Shown here in pieces: positions 44,073 to 54,162 of a DNA stretch of 64,000 bases. The stretch's first letter is position 1; each line of letters opens with the position of its first letter. Under the pieces are notes generated by a model. It ran no database searches, was not told where the DNA came from, and worked only from the letters and a program-made list of their open reading frames with translations. The position numbers and the translations under genes were made by a program. This DNA comes from Paracoccus ravus (lineage in GTDB: Bacteria > Pseudomonadota > Alphaproteobacteria > Rhodobacterales > Rhodobacteraceae), in NCBI RefSeq assembly GCF_004522175.1, contig NZ_SDEB01000010.1, forward strand, positions 62,001 through 126,000. The letters run 5' to 3'.

Positions 44073-45013
44073 GTTTCGCGGCCATGATGCTGGTGGCATT
44101 CGGGGTCGATGCGCTGCTGGGCTGGCCGCAGCGTGTCTTTCAGGCGGTCGGTCATCCCGTCACCTGGCTGGGGCGGCTGATCGGGTGGCTTGACCGGCGG
44201 TTGAACGATGGCGGGCGGCCCGCTTGCCTGATCCTGAAAGGCGGCGCGACCGTGCTGATCGTGCTGGCCGCGGCGCTGATCCCCGCGTTGATCCTGCAAG
44301 CGGCGCTGCCGCAAGGCTGGGCGGGCGTCGTGATGGGAGGCTTTCTTGCGTGGCCGCTGGTCGCCGCGCGCGCGCTTCACGATCACGTCGCCGCTGTCGC
44401 GCGCCCCTTGGCCCAAGGGGACATGGCCGAGGCAAGGCGGGCCGTGTCGATGATCGTTGGCCGCGATCCGGCGCAGCTAGATCAGGCCGGGATTGCGCGC
44501 GCCGCACTTGAGAGCCTTGCCGAAAACACCTCCGACGGCGTCGTTGCGCCGCTGTTCTGGGGGGCGGTCGCCGGGCTGCCGGGGATTGCCGTCTATAAGG
44601 CGATCAACACGATGGATTCGATGATCGGCCATCGCAGCGAGCGTCACGAATATTTCGGCAAGATCGCCGCAAGGCTCGACGATCTGGTCAATCTGATACC
44701 GGCCCGGCTGACCGGTCTGATATTCGCGATCGTCTCGTCCGCGCGGAAACAGGCGATGCGCATCATGCTGCGCGACGCTAGGCGACACCGCTCGCCCAAT
44801 GCCGGCTGGCCCGAGGCCGCCATGGCAGGGGCGTTGGGCATACGCCTGTCCGGGCCGCGAATCTATGGCACCCGCATTGCGGATGAGCCGTGGCTGAATG
44901 CCGGGGCCAAGGATCCTGTCCCCCGCGATCTGCGGCGGGGGCTTGCGCTTTACCGCCGCGCGATGGTTCTTGGGGCGGCGACATTGGCGCCGGTGGCTTG
45001 GTTCTGGGGATGA
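44069..45013 (+). CDS. cobD: Adenosylcobinamide-phosphate synthase CobD (CbiB)
   Basis: A 314-residue membrane protein that attaches aminopropanol phosphate to adenosylcobyric acid. Motifs are FGVDALLGWPQRVFQAVGHPVTWLGR (N-terminus), ALESLAENTSDGVVAPLFW and KAINTMDSMIGHRSERHEYFGKIAARLDDL, all highly conserved in CobD/CbiB. Four-base overlap with the kinase gene and three-base overlap with cobC. Standard length. Confidence 0.95.
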   Translation: MSFAAMMLVAFGVDALLGWPQRVFQAVGHPVTWLGRLIGWLDRRLNDGGRPACLILKGGATVLIVLAAALIPALILQAALPQGWAGVVMGGFLAWPLVAARALHDHVAAVARPLAQGDMAEARRAVSMIVGRDPAQLDQAGIARAALESLAENTSDGVVAPLFWGAVAGLPGIAVYKAINTMDSMIGHRSERHEYFGKIAARLDDLVNLIPARLTGLIFAIVSSARKQAMRIMLRDARRHRSPNAGWPEAAMAGALGIRLSGPRIYGTRIADEPWLNAGAKDPVPRDLRRGLALYRRAMVLGAATLAPVAWFWG

Positions 45014-45987
45014 AGATGCGCGATCATGGTGGCGATCCTGACCGCGCGCGGCGGGAATATGGCGAAGGCGACTGGCTGGATCTCTCGACGGGGATCAATC
45101 CGAGGCCCTATCCCATCCCGGCAATCCCCGCGCGGGCCTTTACCGATCTGCCGACCGGCGCGGATCTCGAGGCGCTGATCCAGGCCGCACGGCAGGCCTA
45201 TGCGACTGAGGCTGGCATCGTCCCTCTGGGCGGCGCGCAGGCCGCGATCCAGATCGTGCCGCGACTGGCCGAGCCGGGTCGCGCGCGGGTCCTGGCTCCG
45301 ACCTATAACGAACATGGGGCCGCGCTGGCGGCGCAGGGCTGGCCGGTTCAGGAGGTCCGCGACCCCGAGGCGCTGGCCGGCGCCGATCTGGCCGTTCTGG
45401 TCAATCCGAACAATCCCGATGGCCGCCGCCATGATCCGGACTGGCTGGGCGGGCTTGCCGGGCGGGTCGGGCTGCTGATCGTCGATGAAAGCTTCGCCGA
45501 TGCCGAGCCGGGCCTGTCGCTGGCCCCCCGCCTGCCGCGGCTCGAGAATGTGGTGGTGCTGCGCTCGTTCGGGAAATTCTACGGGCTGGCGGGACTGCGG
45601 CTGGGCTTTGCCCTGGCCGCGCCGGGGCTGAGCCAGCGCATCGCGGCGCTGGCGGGGCCTTGGGCTGTCAGCGGCCCCGCCATCCATGCCGGGATCGCGG
45701 CGCTGCGCGATCGGGACTGGCGGCTGCGCCGTGCGGCGGGGCTGGCTTGGGACGCGGATCGGCTGGACCGGGCGGCGCGGCTGGCGGGCTGGCGGCTGGT
45801 CGGGGGCACGGAACTGTTCCGGACCTATGACAGCCCGGATGCGCATGCCGCGCAGGACCGACTGGCCCGGGCGCGGATCTGGACCCGGATCTTTCCCTAT
45901 TCTGCACATTGGATCCGGCTCGGCCTGCCGGGGGACGAAACCGGTTGGCACCGGCTCGAAAGGGCGCTAACGGGCCAGCGCGATTAG
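45010..45987 (+). CDS. cobC: Threonine-phosphate decarboxylase CobC
   Basis: A 325-residue PLP-dependent class I/II aminotransferase-fold enzyme making (R)-1-amino-2-propanol phosphate from threonine phosphate. Visible are [54 protein letters not shown] and the PLP-lysine in [18 protein letters not shown]. The ATG at 45010 overlaps the cobD stop; an ATG at 45016 is possible. Its 3' end overlaps the convergent cobQ by 21 bp. Confidence 0.93.
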   Translation: MKMRDHGGDPDRARREYGEGDWLDLSTGINPRPYPIPAIPARAFTDLPTGADLEALIQAARQAYATEAGIVPLGGAQAAIQIVPRLAEPGRARVLAPTYNEHGAALAAQGWPVQEVRDPEALAGADLAVLVNPNNPDGRRHDPDWLGGLAGRVGLLIVDESFADAEPGLSLAPRLPRLENVVVLRSFGKFYGLAGLRLGFALAAPGLSQRIAALAGPWAVSGPAIHAGIAALRDRDWRLRRAAGLAWDADRLDRAARLAGWRLVGGTELFRTYDSPDAHAAQDRLARARIWTRIFPYSAHWIRLGLPGDETGWHRLERALTGQRD

Positions 45988-47412
45988 CCCTTTCACATCC
46001 AGATGCCGTTCCAGATGCGCCGCAAGCGCGTCCAGGACCGCTTCGACCGTCGCGTCATAGCCCGTTTCCGTAACGACGCCGAAATTGCGCAGATAGGCGG
46101 CGCGAAAGGCATCGTCGCGGAAAAGCCCGTGCAGATAGGTACCTGCGATCCGCCCGTCGCGGCTGGTCGCGCCCTCGGGCTGGCCCGCGACATGGGCGAA
46201 GGGGCGGGCGCAATCTGGCCCGATGCTGCGGCCAAGATGGATCTCGTAGCCCCGGCAGAGAAGCCCTGTTGCCGCATGGATGGCGTGGGTTTCAGTGACG
46301 CGCTTGTCTGCGGTCATCACCGTAGCGATGTCGAGGAGGCCCAGACCGGGCGTCTCGCCCGCAGGACCCTCGATCCCCTCGGGATCGGCGACGCTTTGCC
46401 CCAGCATCTGATAGCCGCCGCAAATGCCCAGGATACGCCCGCCGCGCCGGTGATGCGCGATCAGGTCGATATCCCAGCCCTGCTCGCGCAGGAAAGCCAG
46501 ATCGCCTTGCGTCGATTTCGAGCCGGGCAGGATCACCAGCCCCGCATCGCCGGGGATTGGCTGGCCGGGGGGCAGCATGGTCAACCGCACGCCCGGTTCC
46601 TGCGACAGCGGGTCGAGATCGTCGAAATTCGCGATGCGAGAGATTTGCAGGCAGACAATGTGCAGGGCACCCGTGCCGTTGGTGCTGCGAATATCCAGCG
46701 CGTCCTCGGCGGGCAGCTTCCATGCGTCCTGAAACCACGGGCAGACCCCGAAGCCGCGCCAGCCGGTCCGAAGCTCGATCAGGGCATAACCATCATCGAA
46801 AAGTGTAGGATCGCCACGGAAGCGGTTGATCAGAAATCCGGAAATCTGCGCAGCATCCGCCGGGTCGATCACGGTTTTCGTGCCGACGATCTGGGCGATG
46901 ACACCGCCACGGTCGATGTCGCCCGCCAGCACGACCGGAACATCGGCAGCGCGGGCAAAGCCCATATTGGCGATGTCATTCGCGCGTAGATTGACCTCGG
47001 CGGGACTGCCCGCGCCTTCGACCAGCACCAGATCATGCGCGGCGCGCAGGCGGTGGTAGCTTTCAAGCACGCTCTCCATCAAACGCGGCTTCAGCGCGCC
47101 ATAATCGCGCGCGCGGGTGCTGGTCAGGCGCTTGCCCTGCACGATGACCTGCGCGCCGGTCTCGGTCTCGGGCTTCAGTAGGACAGGGTTCATGTCGGTA
47201 TGCGGCAGGGTCCCGCAGGCCAGCGCCTGCAAGGCCTGCGCGCGCCCGATCTCGCCGCCATCCGAGGTCACGGCGGCATTGTTCGACATGTTCTGCGGCT
47301 TGAAGGGCGCGACCGACAGCCCGCGCAGCCGCGCCGCCCGGCAGAGGCCCGCCACCAGAAGGGACTTGCCGACATTGCTGCCGGTCCCCTGGATCATCAA
47401 TGCGCGGCCCAT
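45967..47412 (-). CDS. cobQ: Cobyric acid synthase CobQ
   Basis: A 481-residue glutamine-dependent amidotransferase adding four amides to adenosylcobyrinic acid diamide. The N-terminal synthetase domain has [15 protein letters not shown] (P-loop) and [11 protein letters not shown]. The C-terminal glutaminase has nucleophile Cys331 in [11 protein letters not shown], with the His of the triad near [11 protein letters not shown]. It lies 2 bp after cobO on the minus strand, convergent with cobC. Usual length. Confidence 0.95.
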   Translation of the reverse strand: MGRALMIQGTGSNVGKSLLVAGLCRAARLRGLSVAPFKPQNMSNNAAVTSDGGEIGRAQALQALACGTLPHTDMNPVLLKPETETGAQVIVQGKRLTSTRARDYGALKPRLMESVLESYHRLRAAHDLVLVEGAGSPAEVNLRANDIANMGFARAADVPVVLAGDIDRGGVIAQIVGTKTVIDPADAAQISGFLINRFRGDPTLFDDGYALIELRTGWRGFGVCPWFQDAWKLPAEDALDIRSTNGTGALHIVCLQISRIANFDDLDPLSQEPGVRLTMLPPGQPIPGDAGLVILPGSKSTQGDLAFLREQGWDIDLIAHHRRGGRILGICGGYQMLGQSVADPEGIEGPAGETPGLGLLDIATVMTADKRVTETHAIHAATGLLCRGYEIHLGRSIGPDCARPFAHVAGQPEGATSRDGRIAGTYLHGLFRDDAFRAAYLRNFGVVTETGYDATVEAVLDALAAHLERHLDVKGLIALAR

Positions 47413-47414
47413 GT

Positions 47415-48023
47415 TCAGAATTCGACGCCGGGCTGGGCCTTGATGCCCGCGCGGAAGGGGTGCTTGACCAGCGCCATCTCGGTCACCAGATCTGCGGCCT
47501 CGATCAGTTCCGCAGGCGCGTTGCGCCCGGTCAGGCAGACATGGGTCATCGCGGGTTTTTGGTTCAGCAGGAACTCCACGATCTCATCCGCATCGAGATA
47601 CCCGTAACGCAAGGCGATGTTGATCTCATCGAGCAGGACGTAGCTGATCGAGGGATCAAGGATCTGCTCGCGCGCGATCCGCCAGCCGTTCTGTGCCGCA
47701 GCGATGTCGCGGTCGCGGTCCTGCGTTTCCCAAGTGAAGCCCTCGCCCGAGACGAAAAAGCGGCACTCATCCGCGAAACGCGTCCGCAACAGCGCCCGCT
47801 CGCCAGTGTCGCGCCCGCCCTTGATGAACTGCACCACGGCGCAGGGCATGCCATGCGCGATGCAGCGCAGGATCATGCCGAAGCCCGACGAGGACTTGCC
47901 CTTGCCCGGACCGGTATGGACGATGATCAGGCCCTTTTCCTCGGTCTTGGTTGCCATCATCTTGTCGCGCGCGGCCTTGATCTTGCGCATTTTTTCGCTG
48001 TGACGCGCGGCATCGTCCTGCAT
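47415..48023 (-). CDS. cobO: Cob(I)yrinic acid a,c-diamide adenosyltransferase CobO
   Basis: A 202-residue CobO/BtuR-type adenosyltransferase that puts the 5'-deoxyadenosyl ligand on cobalt. The P-loop [26 protein letters not shown] and the C-terminal [23 protein letters not shown] are all conserved. It pairs with cobQ (2-bp gap) in the natural order of the pathway. It is divergent from the riboswitch-led plus-strand operon, with about 50 bp between its ATG and the aptamer. Confidence 0.95.
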   Translation of the reverse strand: MQDDAARHSEKMRKIKAARDKMMATKTEEKGLIIVHTGPGKGKSSSGFGMILRCIAHGMPCAVVQFIKGGRDTGERALLRTRFADECRFFVSGEGFTWETQDRDRDIAAAQNGWRIAREQILDPSISYVLLDEINIALRYGYLDADEIVEFLLNQKPAMTHVCLTGRNAPAELIEAADLVTEMALVKHPFRAGIKAQPGVEF

Positions 48024-48069
48024 GCGGGGCCCTCATTCGCTTGACAAGTCCTGTCGGGCCGGACCATAG

Positions 48070-48256
48070 CAGCGGTGCTGGTGCCTGTGCAAACAGGTGA
48101 AAATGGGAATGCGCAAGGCTGGTTTCAGCCCAGAGCGCAGCCGCCCCCGCGACCGTGAGTGGAAAGGGCATCCAAGGCCACTGGTCCAAAGGACCGGGAA
48201 GGCAGGATGACCGCCGGAGCAAGGCTCCGAGATCCGCAAGCCGGGAGACCTGCCAG
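48070..48256 (+). ncRNA. Cobalamin riboswitch upstream of DUF1636-cobWNGHIJ
   Basis: Plus strand, in order: GGTGCTGGTGCC, a GAAAATGGGAA box, CCCCCGCGACCGTGA (variant of the CCGCAACTGT box), GCCACTG, GGGAAGGC and the 3' end AGCCGGGAGACCTGCC. This is a standard adenosylcobalamin aptamer. The first gene begins about 105 nt downstream. It should turn down cobW, cobN and the ring-building genes when cobalamin is ample. Confidence 0.92.
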
Positions 48257-48361
48257 CAGTGAAGTATTCAACCGGGCGGGGTGCTCCGGTGTGGGACAAG
48301 CGGCGTCTTCGCCGCTCGCTCGCCATTGCCCTGCCGTTATTTTGTGGGGCACGCGAGGACC

Positions 48362-48706
48362 ATGACCGCACAGGCATCGCAGATCGAGCTGCTGATCTGC
48401 ACCCGCTGCAACCAGACCGAGGGCGAGGTGCTTTTCCGCACCCTCACCGAAGCCGCCCCCGAGGCGGTCGCCGTCACCCCTGTCGAATGCCTTTCCAACT
48501 GCTCGCGCGGCTGCACCATTGCGCTGCGGGGGGCGGGGCGCTGGACCTATGTCTATGGCAATCTCGATGCCGGGCAGGTCGAGGTGATCCGCGAGGGGCT
48601 CGCCCGCTATCTCGACGCCGCTGACGGGCTCGTCCCGTGGCGCGAGCGTCCCGAGCATTTCCGCAAGAACTGCATCGCCCGCATCCCGCCCTTGGAGACG
48701 ATCTGA
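48362..48706 (+). CDS. DUF1636 small Cys-rich protein of the cobW operon
   Basis: A 114-residue protein of the DUF1636 family. Five or more cysteines form a ferredoxin-like pattern: ICTRCNQ near residue 12 and ECLSNCSRGC near residue 45, suggesting a thioredoxin-fold 2Fe-2S or metal-binding protein. Genes of this family sit directly before cobW or cobN in alphaproteobacterial B12 operons, so a role in cobalt delivery or redox is inferred. The ATG at 48362 is the first good start after the riboswitch; cobW begins right after its stop. Confidence 0.85.
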   Translation: MTAQASQIELLICTRCNQTEGEVLFRTLTEAAPEAVAVTPVECLSNCSRGCTIALRGAGRWTYVYGNLDAGQVEVIREGLARYLDAADGLVPWRERPEHFRKNCIARIPPLETI

Positions 48707-49759
48707 ATGGCCAATCTCGAGAAACTTCCCGTCACCGTCATCACCGGCTTTCTGGGCTCGGGCAAGACGACTCTGATCTCGCATCTGATGCGCAATCCGG
48801 GCGGCAAGCGCCTTGCGGTCATCGTCAACGAATTCGGCGAGGTCGGCGTCGATGGCGAGATCCTGAAAAGCTGCGCCATCCCCGAATGCCCCGCCGAGAA
48901 TATCGTCGAACTGGCGAATGGCTGTATCTGCTGCACGGTGGCCGATGATTTCATCCCCACGATCGAGCGGCTGATGGCGCTTGAGCCGCGCCCCGATCAC
49001 ATCCTGGTCGAGACCTCGGGCCTCGCGCTGCCGAAACCCCTGCTGCGCGCCTTTGACTGGCCCGCGATCCGCTCGCGCATCACCGTGGACGGGGTGATCG
49101 CGCTGGCTGATGCCGAGGCCGTGGCGGCGGGCCGCTTCGCCCCCGATGTCTCGGCGGTGGACCGCCAGCGTCTGGCAGATGAAGGGATCGACCACGACAC
49201 CCCGCTTTCCGAGGTCTTCGAGGACCAGATTGCCTGCGCCGATATCGTGCTCTTGACCAAGCCCGATCTGGCCGGACCCGAAGGCGTCGCCAAGGCCCGC
49301 GCCGCAATTCTGGCCGAGGCTCCGCGTGCCCTGCCCATCGTCGAGGTGGCCGAGGGTGCCGTCGATCCCCGCGTGATCCTTGGGCTTGGCGCGGCCGCCG
49401 AGGATAATCTCGCGGCCCGTCCCAGCCATCATGACGGGGCCGAGGATCACGAGCATGACGACTTTGCCAGCGTGGTGATCGAGATCCCCGAACTTGCCGA
49501 TCCCGCCGAGCTTGTCGCCCGGATCGAGGAACTGGCGCAGCGCCAGAACATCCTGCGCGTCAAGGGCCATGCCGCCGTGACCGGCAAGCCGATGCGCCTG
49601 CTGGTGCAGGCCGTAGGCGCGAGGGTGCGTCATCAATTCGACCGGCCTTGGCAACCGGCCGAGGCGCGCCAAGGGCGTCTCGTGGTCATCGCCGAGCATC
49701 ACGACATCGACGAGGCCGCCATCCGCGCGGCCCTGCTGCCCGAAACAGCGGCGGTCTGA
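48707..49759 (+). CDS. cobW: Cobalamin biosynthesis GTPase CobW
   Basis: A 350-residue G3E-family P-loop GTPase, a metallochaperone believed to carry Co(II) to the CobNST chelatase. Motifs are VITGFLGSGKTTLISHL (Walker A), the metal-binding CICCTV, VETSGLALP and a His/Asp/Glu-rich stretch (HHDGAEDHEHDD, about residues 240-252) likely to bind metal. The C-terminal CobW domain follows. It starts immediately after the DUF1636 stop and 9 bp before cobN. Confidence 0.94.
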   Translation: MANLEKLPVTVITGFLGSGKTTLISHLMRNPGGKRLAVIVNEFGEVGVDGEILKSCAIPECPAENIVELANGCICCTVADDFIPTIERLMALEPRPDHILVETSGLALPKPLLRAFDWPAIRSRITVDGVIALADAEAVAAGRFAPDVSAVDRQRLADEGIDHDTPLSEVFEDQIACADIVLLTKPDLAGPEGVAKARAAILAEAPRALPIVEVAEGAVDPRVILGLGAAAEDNLAARPSHHDGAEDHEHDDFASVVIEIPELADPAELVARIEELAQRQNILRVKGHAAVTGKPMRLLVQAVGARVRHQFDRPWQPAEARQGRLVVIAEHHDIDEAAIRAALLPETAAV

Positions 49760-49768
49760 GGCCCCGCG

Positions 49769-52700
49769 ATGCATGTCGTTTTCCGCGAAAGCCACGGGCT
49801 TGAGGAAACCGAGATCCCGCGCGATCTTGGTCAAAGCCCTGCCGACCTGATCGTCCTGTCCTTCTCGGACAGCGATCTGGGGGCATTCGCGGCAGCGCAC
49901 AAGCTGGCGGGCGAGGGTTTTCCCGGATTGCGGCTCGCCAATATCGCGGCGCTGAAACACCCGCTTTCGGTCGATACCTATGTCGAGAATACCCTGTCGG
50001 GCAGCCGCGCCATCCTGATCCGGCTGATCGGCGGCGTTTCCTATTGGCCCTACGGGTTGCAGCAGATCGGTCTGCTGGCGCGGCAGAAGGGCATCGCGCT
50101 CGCCGTGCTGCCGGCGGATGGGCGACCCGATCCGGCATTGGATCAGGTCTCGACGGTCGATGCCGAGATGCTGCGCAGACTTGCCGGGCTATGCGACGCC
50201 GGAGGGCCTGGAAACGCCCTGACGGCGCTTCGGCTCATGGCCTCTGGGGTCGGGCATGAGGCTCTCGCCCCCGCCGCGCCGGATGTGCTGCCCGATTGCG
50301 GCATCTGGACGCCGGAAGCGGGCGATCCCGCAGCACCTCTGGTGGTGATCACCTTCTACCGGGCCTATCTGGCCGCGGGGGATATGGCCCCGATCGAGGC
50401 CCTGGCGCAGGCCTTTCGGACGCGCGGCTATCGTGTCCTGGGGCTGTTCGTGCCGTCTCTCAAGGCAGCACTGGCCGGGGACTGGGTCAGGGCGCAACTG
50501 GCGGAACTTCGCCCTGTCGCCGTCGTGAACGCCACGGGTTTTTCGGCGCGGGAAGAGGGCGGCTCGCCGCTCGATGCCGCGCAGGTTCCGGTGTTTCAGG
50601 TCGCCCTCGCGACGTCTGAGCACGCGGCATGGCAGGCTTCGGATCGAGGCCTTTCCCCGGCCGATCTGGCCATGCATGTCGTCCTGCCCGAAGTCGATGG
50701 CCGCGTTTTCGCGGGCGTGGCGTCGTTCAAGCAGCCGGGGCCGCGCGACCCCGAAACCGAGTTCGCCCATCACCTGCACGCGCCCGATGACGGGCGCATC
50801 GCCGCAATCGCGGATCGTGTCACCGCTTGGCACCGTCTGGGCCGCCTCGATCCGGTGAAACGGCGCTTGGCTCTGGTGCTTTCCACCTATCCCGGCCGCG
50901 AATGGAACATGGCCCATGCCGTGGGGCTGGACGCGCTCGCTTCCGCTGACGCCATCCTGCAGGACCTGGCTGGGGCCGGTCATCCGGTCGAGTGCGACGC
51001 CCCGCTGACCGCGCTGGCAACCGAACGTTTGCACTGGCCAATGCAGGAATATCTGGACGCGGTTTCAGCCCTGCCGCAGCGCCTTCAGGATCAGCTCCTT
51101 CAGGTATGGGGCGATCCGGTTTCCGATCCCGATACCGATGCCTCTGGCTTTACCTTCGCCGCGCTGCGCCGGGGCAATGTGCTGGTCGCGCTGCAGCCCG
51201 AGCGCGGCCTGCCGGACCAACGCGCGGCAGAATATCACGACCTCGCGCGCGTGCCCCGCCACGCCTATGTCGCGTTCCATCTGTGGTTGCGAACACAGGC
51301 CGATGCGCTGATCCATATCGGAGCGCATGGCACGCTGGAATGGTTGCCGGGCAAATCGGTTGCATTATCCACCGAGTGCTGGCCCGAGGCGCTGATCGGC
51401 GATCTACCGGTGATCTATCCCTTTATCGTCAACGATCCCGGCGAGGCCGCGCAGGCCAAGCGCCGCATCGGCGCGGTGACCTTGGGCCATGTCCCGCCGC
51501 CCCTGAAGCCCTCGGGTACAGCGGACCGTCTGGCGCGGCTCGAAGTCCTGCTGGATGAGTTCTCGACGGCCGACGGGCTCGATCCGCCGCGCCGCGACCG
51601 GCTGATGGCGCGGATCAGGGAAGAGGCGCAGGCGCTCGGCGTCGAGCGGGATCTGGCGATCACGCCCGAGACGGGTCTGGCCGAGGCCATCACCCGCATC
51701 GACAGTTTCGTCTGCGATATCAAGGAAAGCCAGTTCGGCGACGGGCTGCATGTCTGGGGCCGGAACCTCGACCCTGCCGACATGCTCCGCGAGGCCAGTG
51801 CCGATGCCGAAAGGCAGGCGCTGCTCGATGCCGTCGCGGGCCGCCGGATCGAACCGGGACCATCAGGCTCGCCCTATCGCGGGCGCAGGGATGTGCTGCC
51901 GACGGGGCGTAATCTTTTCACCACCGATCCGCGCGGCGTGCCCAGCTCCGCCGCCTATGCGCAGGGCCAGCGGCTCGCGGATGAGCTGGTCCGCAGCCAC
52001 TTGCAGGAGCAGGGCGACTGGCCGAAAGCGGTGATCGTGGACCTTTGGGGCTCGGCCACGATGCGCACGGCGGGCGAGGAATTTGCCATGGCGCTGGCCC
52101 TAATGGGCGTCACGCCTCTTTGGGACGCCGCATCTGGCCGCGTCACCGGCATCGAGGTTCTGCCCATAGCGGAACTGGAACGGCCAAGGATCGACGTGAC
52201 CTTGCGCGTTTCGGGCCTGTTCCGCGATGCCTTTCCCGTGCTGACCGCGCTGTTTCAGCAGGCCGTCCGCGCCTTGGCCGCGCGGGATGAGGCTGCCGAT
52301 TGGAACCCCTATCTGGGCAAGGCGATCCCGCATGTCTACGGTCCCGCGCCGGGGCATTTCGGGCTGGGGATGGGGCCGCTTCTTGGCGACTATTCCACGG
52401 AAGGCCGCAGGGCCGCTGGCGCGGCATGGCTTGCGGCGTCAAGCTGGGCGCTGGACGGCGATCACGCGCGGCGCGACGATGCCGGCCTTCGGCGACGCGT
52501 CGCGGCGGCTGACAGCTTTGTCCACATGCAGGACCTGCCCGAGACCGACCTGCTGCTGGCCGAGGATTATGCCAGCCATGAGGCTGGTTTCGCCGCTGCC
52601 CAGCAGGTGGCGGGCGGGAATGCCGCGCTGTTCCATCTGGACAGCACCAATCCCGCGCGCCCTCGCGCCCGCCCTCTGGCCGAGGAAATCGCCCGCGTCA

Positions 52701-53005
52701 CCTATGCCCGCGCCGCCCATCCCGGCTGGGTCGCGGGGATGTGTCGCCACGGTTTCCGAGGTGCGGCCGAGATTGCCGCCACCTTGGAAAACATGGCTGC
52801 CTTTGCCCATCTGGCGCGCGCGGTCTCGCCGCATCTTTTCGACATGTTCTGGGACGCGACTTTGGGCGATCCGCCTGTCGCGGCTTTCCTGCAAGAGGCC
52901 AATCCGCAGGCGCTGGCGGCCATGCGCAACCGGTTTGCGCAATTGTATGCGGCGGGGCTTTGGGTATCGCGCCGCAACTCGATCCTTGCGGACTTGCGGC
53001 CATGA
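49769..53005 (+). CDS. cobN: Cobaltochelatase subunit CobN
   Basis: A 1078-residue large subunit of the ATP-dependent aerobic cobaltochelatase that inserts Co(II) into hydrogenobyrinic acid a,c-diamide. Conserved blocks include YPGREWNMAHAVGLD, IHIGAHGTLEWLPGKSVALS (His-rich active-site region), YPFIVNDPGEAAQAKRR and VDLWGSATMRTAGEEFAMAL. It is shorter than the roughly 1275-residue Pseudomonas denitrificans protein, with the reduction mostly outside the conserved core. The partner subunits CobS and CobT are not in the window. Its stop overlaps the cobG start by 4 bp. Confidence 0.95.
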   Translation: MHVVFRESHGLEETEIPRDLGQSPADLIVLSFSDSDLGAFAAAHKLAGEGFPGLRLANIAALKHPLSVDTYVENTLSGSRAILIRLIGGVSYWPYGLQQIGLLARQKGIALAVLPADGRPDPALDQVSTVDAEMLRRLAGLCDAGGPGNALTALRLMASGVGHEALAPAAPDVLPDCGIWTPEAGDPAAPLVVITFYRAYLAAGDMAPIEALAQAFRTRGYRVLGLFVPSLKAALAGDWVRAQLAELRPVAVVNATGFSAREEGGSPLDAAQVPVFQVALATSEHAAWQASDRGLSPADLAMHVVLPEVDGRVFAGVASFKQPGPRDPETEFAHHLHAPDDGRIAAIADRVTAWHRLGRLDPVKRRLALVLSTYPGREWNMAHAVGLDALASADAILQDLAGAGHPVECDAPLTALATERLHWPMQEYLDAVSALPQRLQDQLLQVWGDPVSDPDTDASGFTFAALRRGNVLVALQPERGLPDQRAAEYHDLARVPRHAYVAFHLWLRTQADALIHIGAHGTLEWLPGKSVALSTECWPEALIGDLPVIYPFIVNDPGEAAQAKRRIGAVTLGHVPPPLKPSGTADRLARLEVLLDEFSTADGLDPPRRDRLMARIREEAQALGVERDLAITPETGLAEAITRIDSFVCDIKESQFGDGLHVWGRNLDPADMLREASADAERQALLDAVAGRRIEPGPSGSPYRGRRDVLPTGRNLFTTDPRGVPSSAAYAQGQRLADELVRSHLQEQGDWPKAVIVDLWGSATMRTAGEEFAMALALMGVTPLWDAASGRVTGIEVLPIAELERPRIDVTLRVSGLFRDAFPVLTALFQQAVRALAARDEAADWNPYLGKAIPHVYGPAPGHFGLGMGPLLGDYSTEGRRAAGAAWLAASSWALDGDHARRDDAGLRRRVAAADSFVHMQDLPETDLLLAEDYASHEAGFAAAQQVAGGNAALFHLDSTNPARPRARPLAEEIARVTYARAAHPGWVAGMCRHGFRGAAEIAATLENMAAFAHLARAVSPHLFDMFWDATLGDPPVAAFLQEANPQALAAMRNRFAQLYAAGLWVSRRNSILADLRP

Positions 53006-54159
53006 GCGGGCCGGTCATTCGCGGCTGGTGCCCGGGCGCGCGCCGCCCGATGATGGCGGGCGACGGGCTGGTCCTTCGCATCCAACCGCCGATGGGGCAG
53101 CTGACACCCCGCCAGGCCCAAGGCTTGGCCGATCTGGCAGATGCCCATGCCACCGGCAGCATCGAACTGACCAGCCGCGCCAATCTGCAACTGCGCGGGA
53201 TCGCAGGCTCGGGTCACGATGCTCTGCTGATGGCGCTCGAGGGGCTGGGGCTGATTGCGGGCGACGCGGCCGCTGAAGGGCGACGGAACTTCGTGCTGAA
53301 CCCCTTTCGCAGGACCGACGAGGCGGACCGCGTCGCCGCGCTGATCTCCGAGGGCCTGACTTCGCCGCGTTTCGCGTCGTTGCCCTCGAAATTCGGCTTC
53401 GCGCTCGATTGCGCGCCGCAGCGGCATCTGGCGCAGATCAGCGCCGATATCCGCATCGAGGCGGGCGGGGCCGGGTTGATCCTGCGCGCGGACGGGTGCC
53501 CGACGGGCCTGCCGGTGCCCGACGCCGCCTGCGCCGCGGCGCGGGCGCTGGATCTCTGCGCATGGTTCATCGCCTCGGGCGGGGTCGGTGCAGATGGGCG
53601 GGGCCGGATGAGGCGGCATCTGGCGGGGGGGGCCGCATTGCCCGAAGGGCTGCGCGGGGATGAGCTGCCCAGGCCGAGTGCGGCGAAAGCCGTTCCGGGG
53701 CGGATAGGGGGCGGGATCTGTGTTGCGGCCGCATTCGGGATTCTCTCGGCAGCGGATCTGCGCGCTTTGGCCCAGAGTGGCGCAAATGTGCTGCGGATCA
53801 CGCCGTGGCGGATGATCTTTCTGCCGGACCGCGCGGCTCTCGGGCTGAAATCATCGGCACTGATCCGCGATCCCCACGACCCGATCCTGCGGGTCTGGGC
53901 CTGCACCGGCGCGCCGGGCTGTCCTCAGGCCAGTGTCGAGACCCGCAGCCTAGCCCGCGCGCTTGCCGGGTGGCTGCCGCCGCGCGTGCATCTGCATGTC
54001 GCGGGCTGCGCCAAGGGTTGCGCCCATCCGGCCCCGGCCGGGCTGACTCTGGTCGGGCGCGATGGGCGGTTCGATCTGATCCGCGATGGCGCGGCGGGAG
54101 ATGCGCCGCAGATCCGGGGCGTCGTGTCCGCGGAAGTTCACAGATTTCTTGGTGGTTGA
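53002..54159 (+). CDS. cobG: Precorrin-3B synthase CobG
   Basis: A 385-residue Fe-S monooxygenase of the sulfite-reductase fold that hydroxylates C20 and forms the lactone, using O2: the hallmark of the aerobic pathway. The N-terminus has the ferredoxin-like SRANLQLRGI. The cluster cysteines are Cys301 and Cys307 in ACTGAPGC, and Cys336 and Cys340 in GCAKGC. The ATG at 53002 overlaps cobN; the longer frame opening at 52741 lies inside cobN. Confidence 0.93.
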   Translation: MSGPVIRGWCPGARRPMMAGDGLVLRIQPPMGQLTPRQAQGLADLADAHATGSIELTSRANLQLRGIAGSGHDALLMALEGLGLIAGDAAAEGRRNFVLNPFRRTDEADRVAALISEGLTSPRFASLPSKFGFALDCAPQRHLAQISADIRIEAGGAGLILRADGCPTGLPVPDAACAAARALDLCAWFIASGGVGADGRGRMRRHLAGGAALPEGLRGDELPRPSAAKAVPGRIGGGICVAAAFGILSAADLRALAQSGANVLRITPWRMIFLPDRAALGLKSSALIRDPHDPILRVWACTGAPGCPQASVETRSLARALAGWLPPRVHLHVAGCAKGCAHPAPAGLTLVGRDGRFDLIRDGAAGDAPQIRGVVSAEVHRFLGG

Positions 54160-54162
54160 GGA

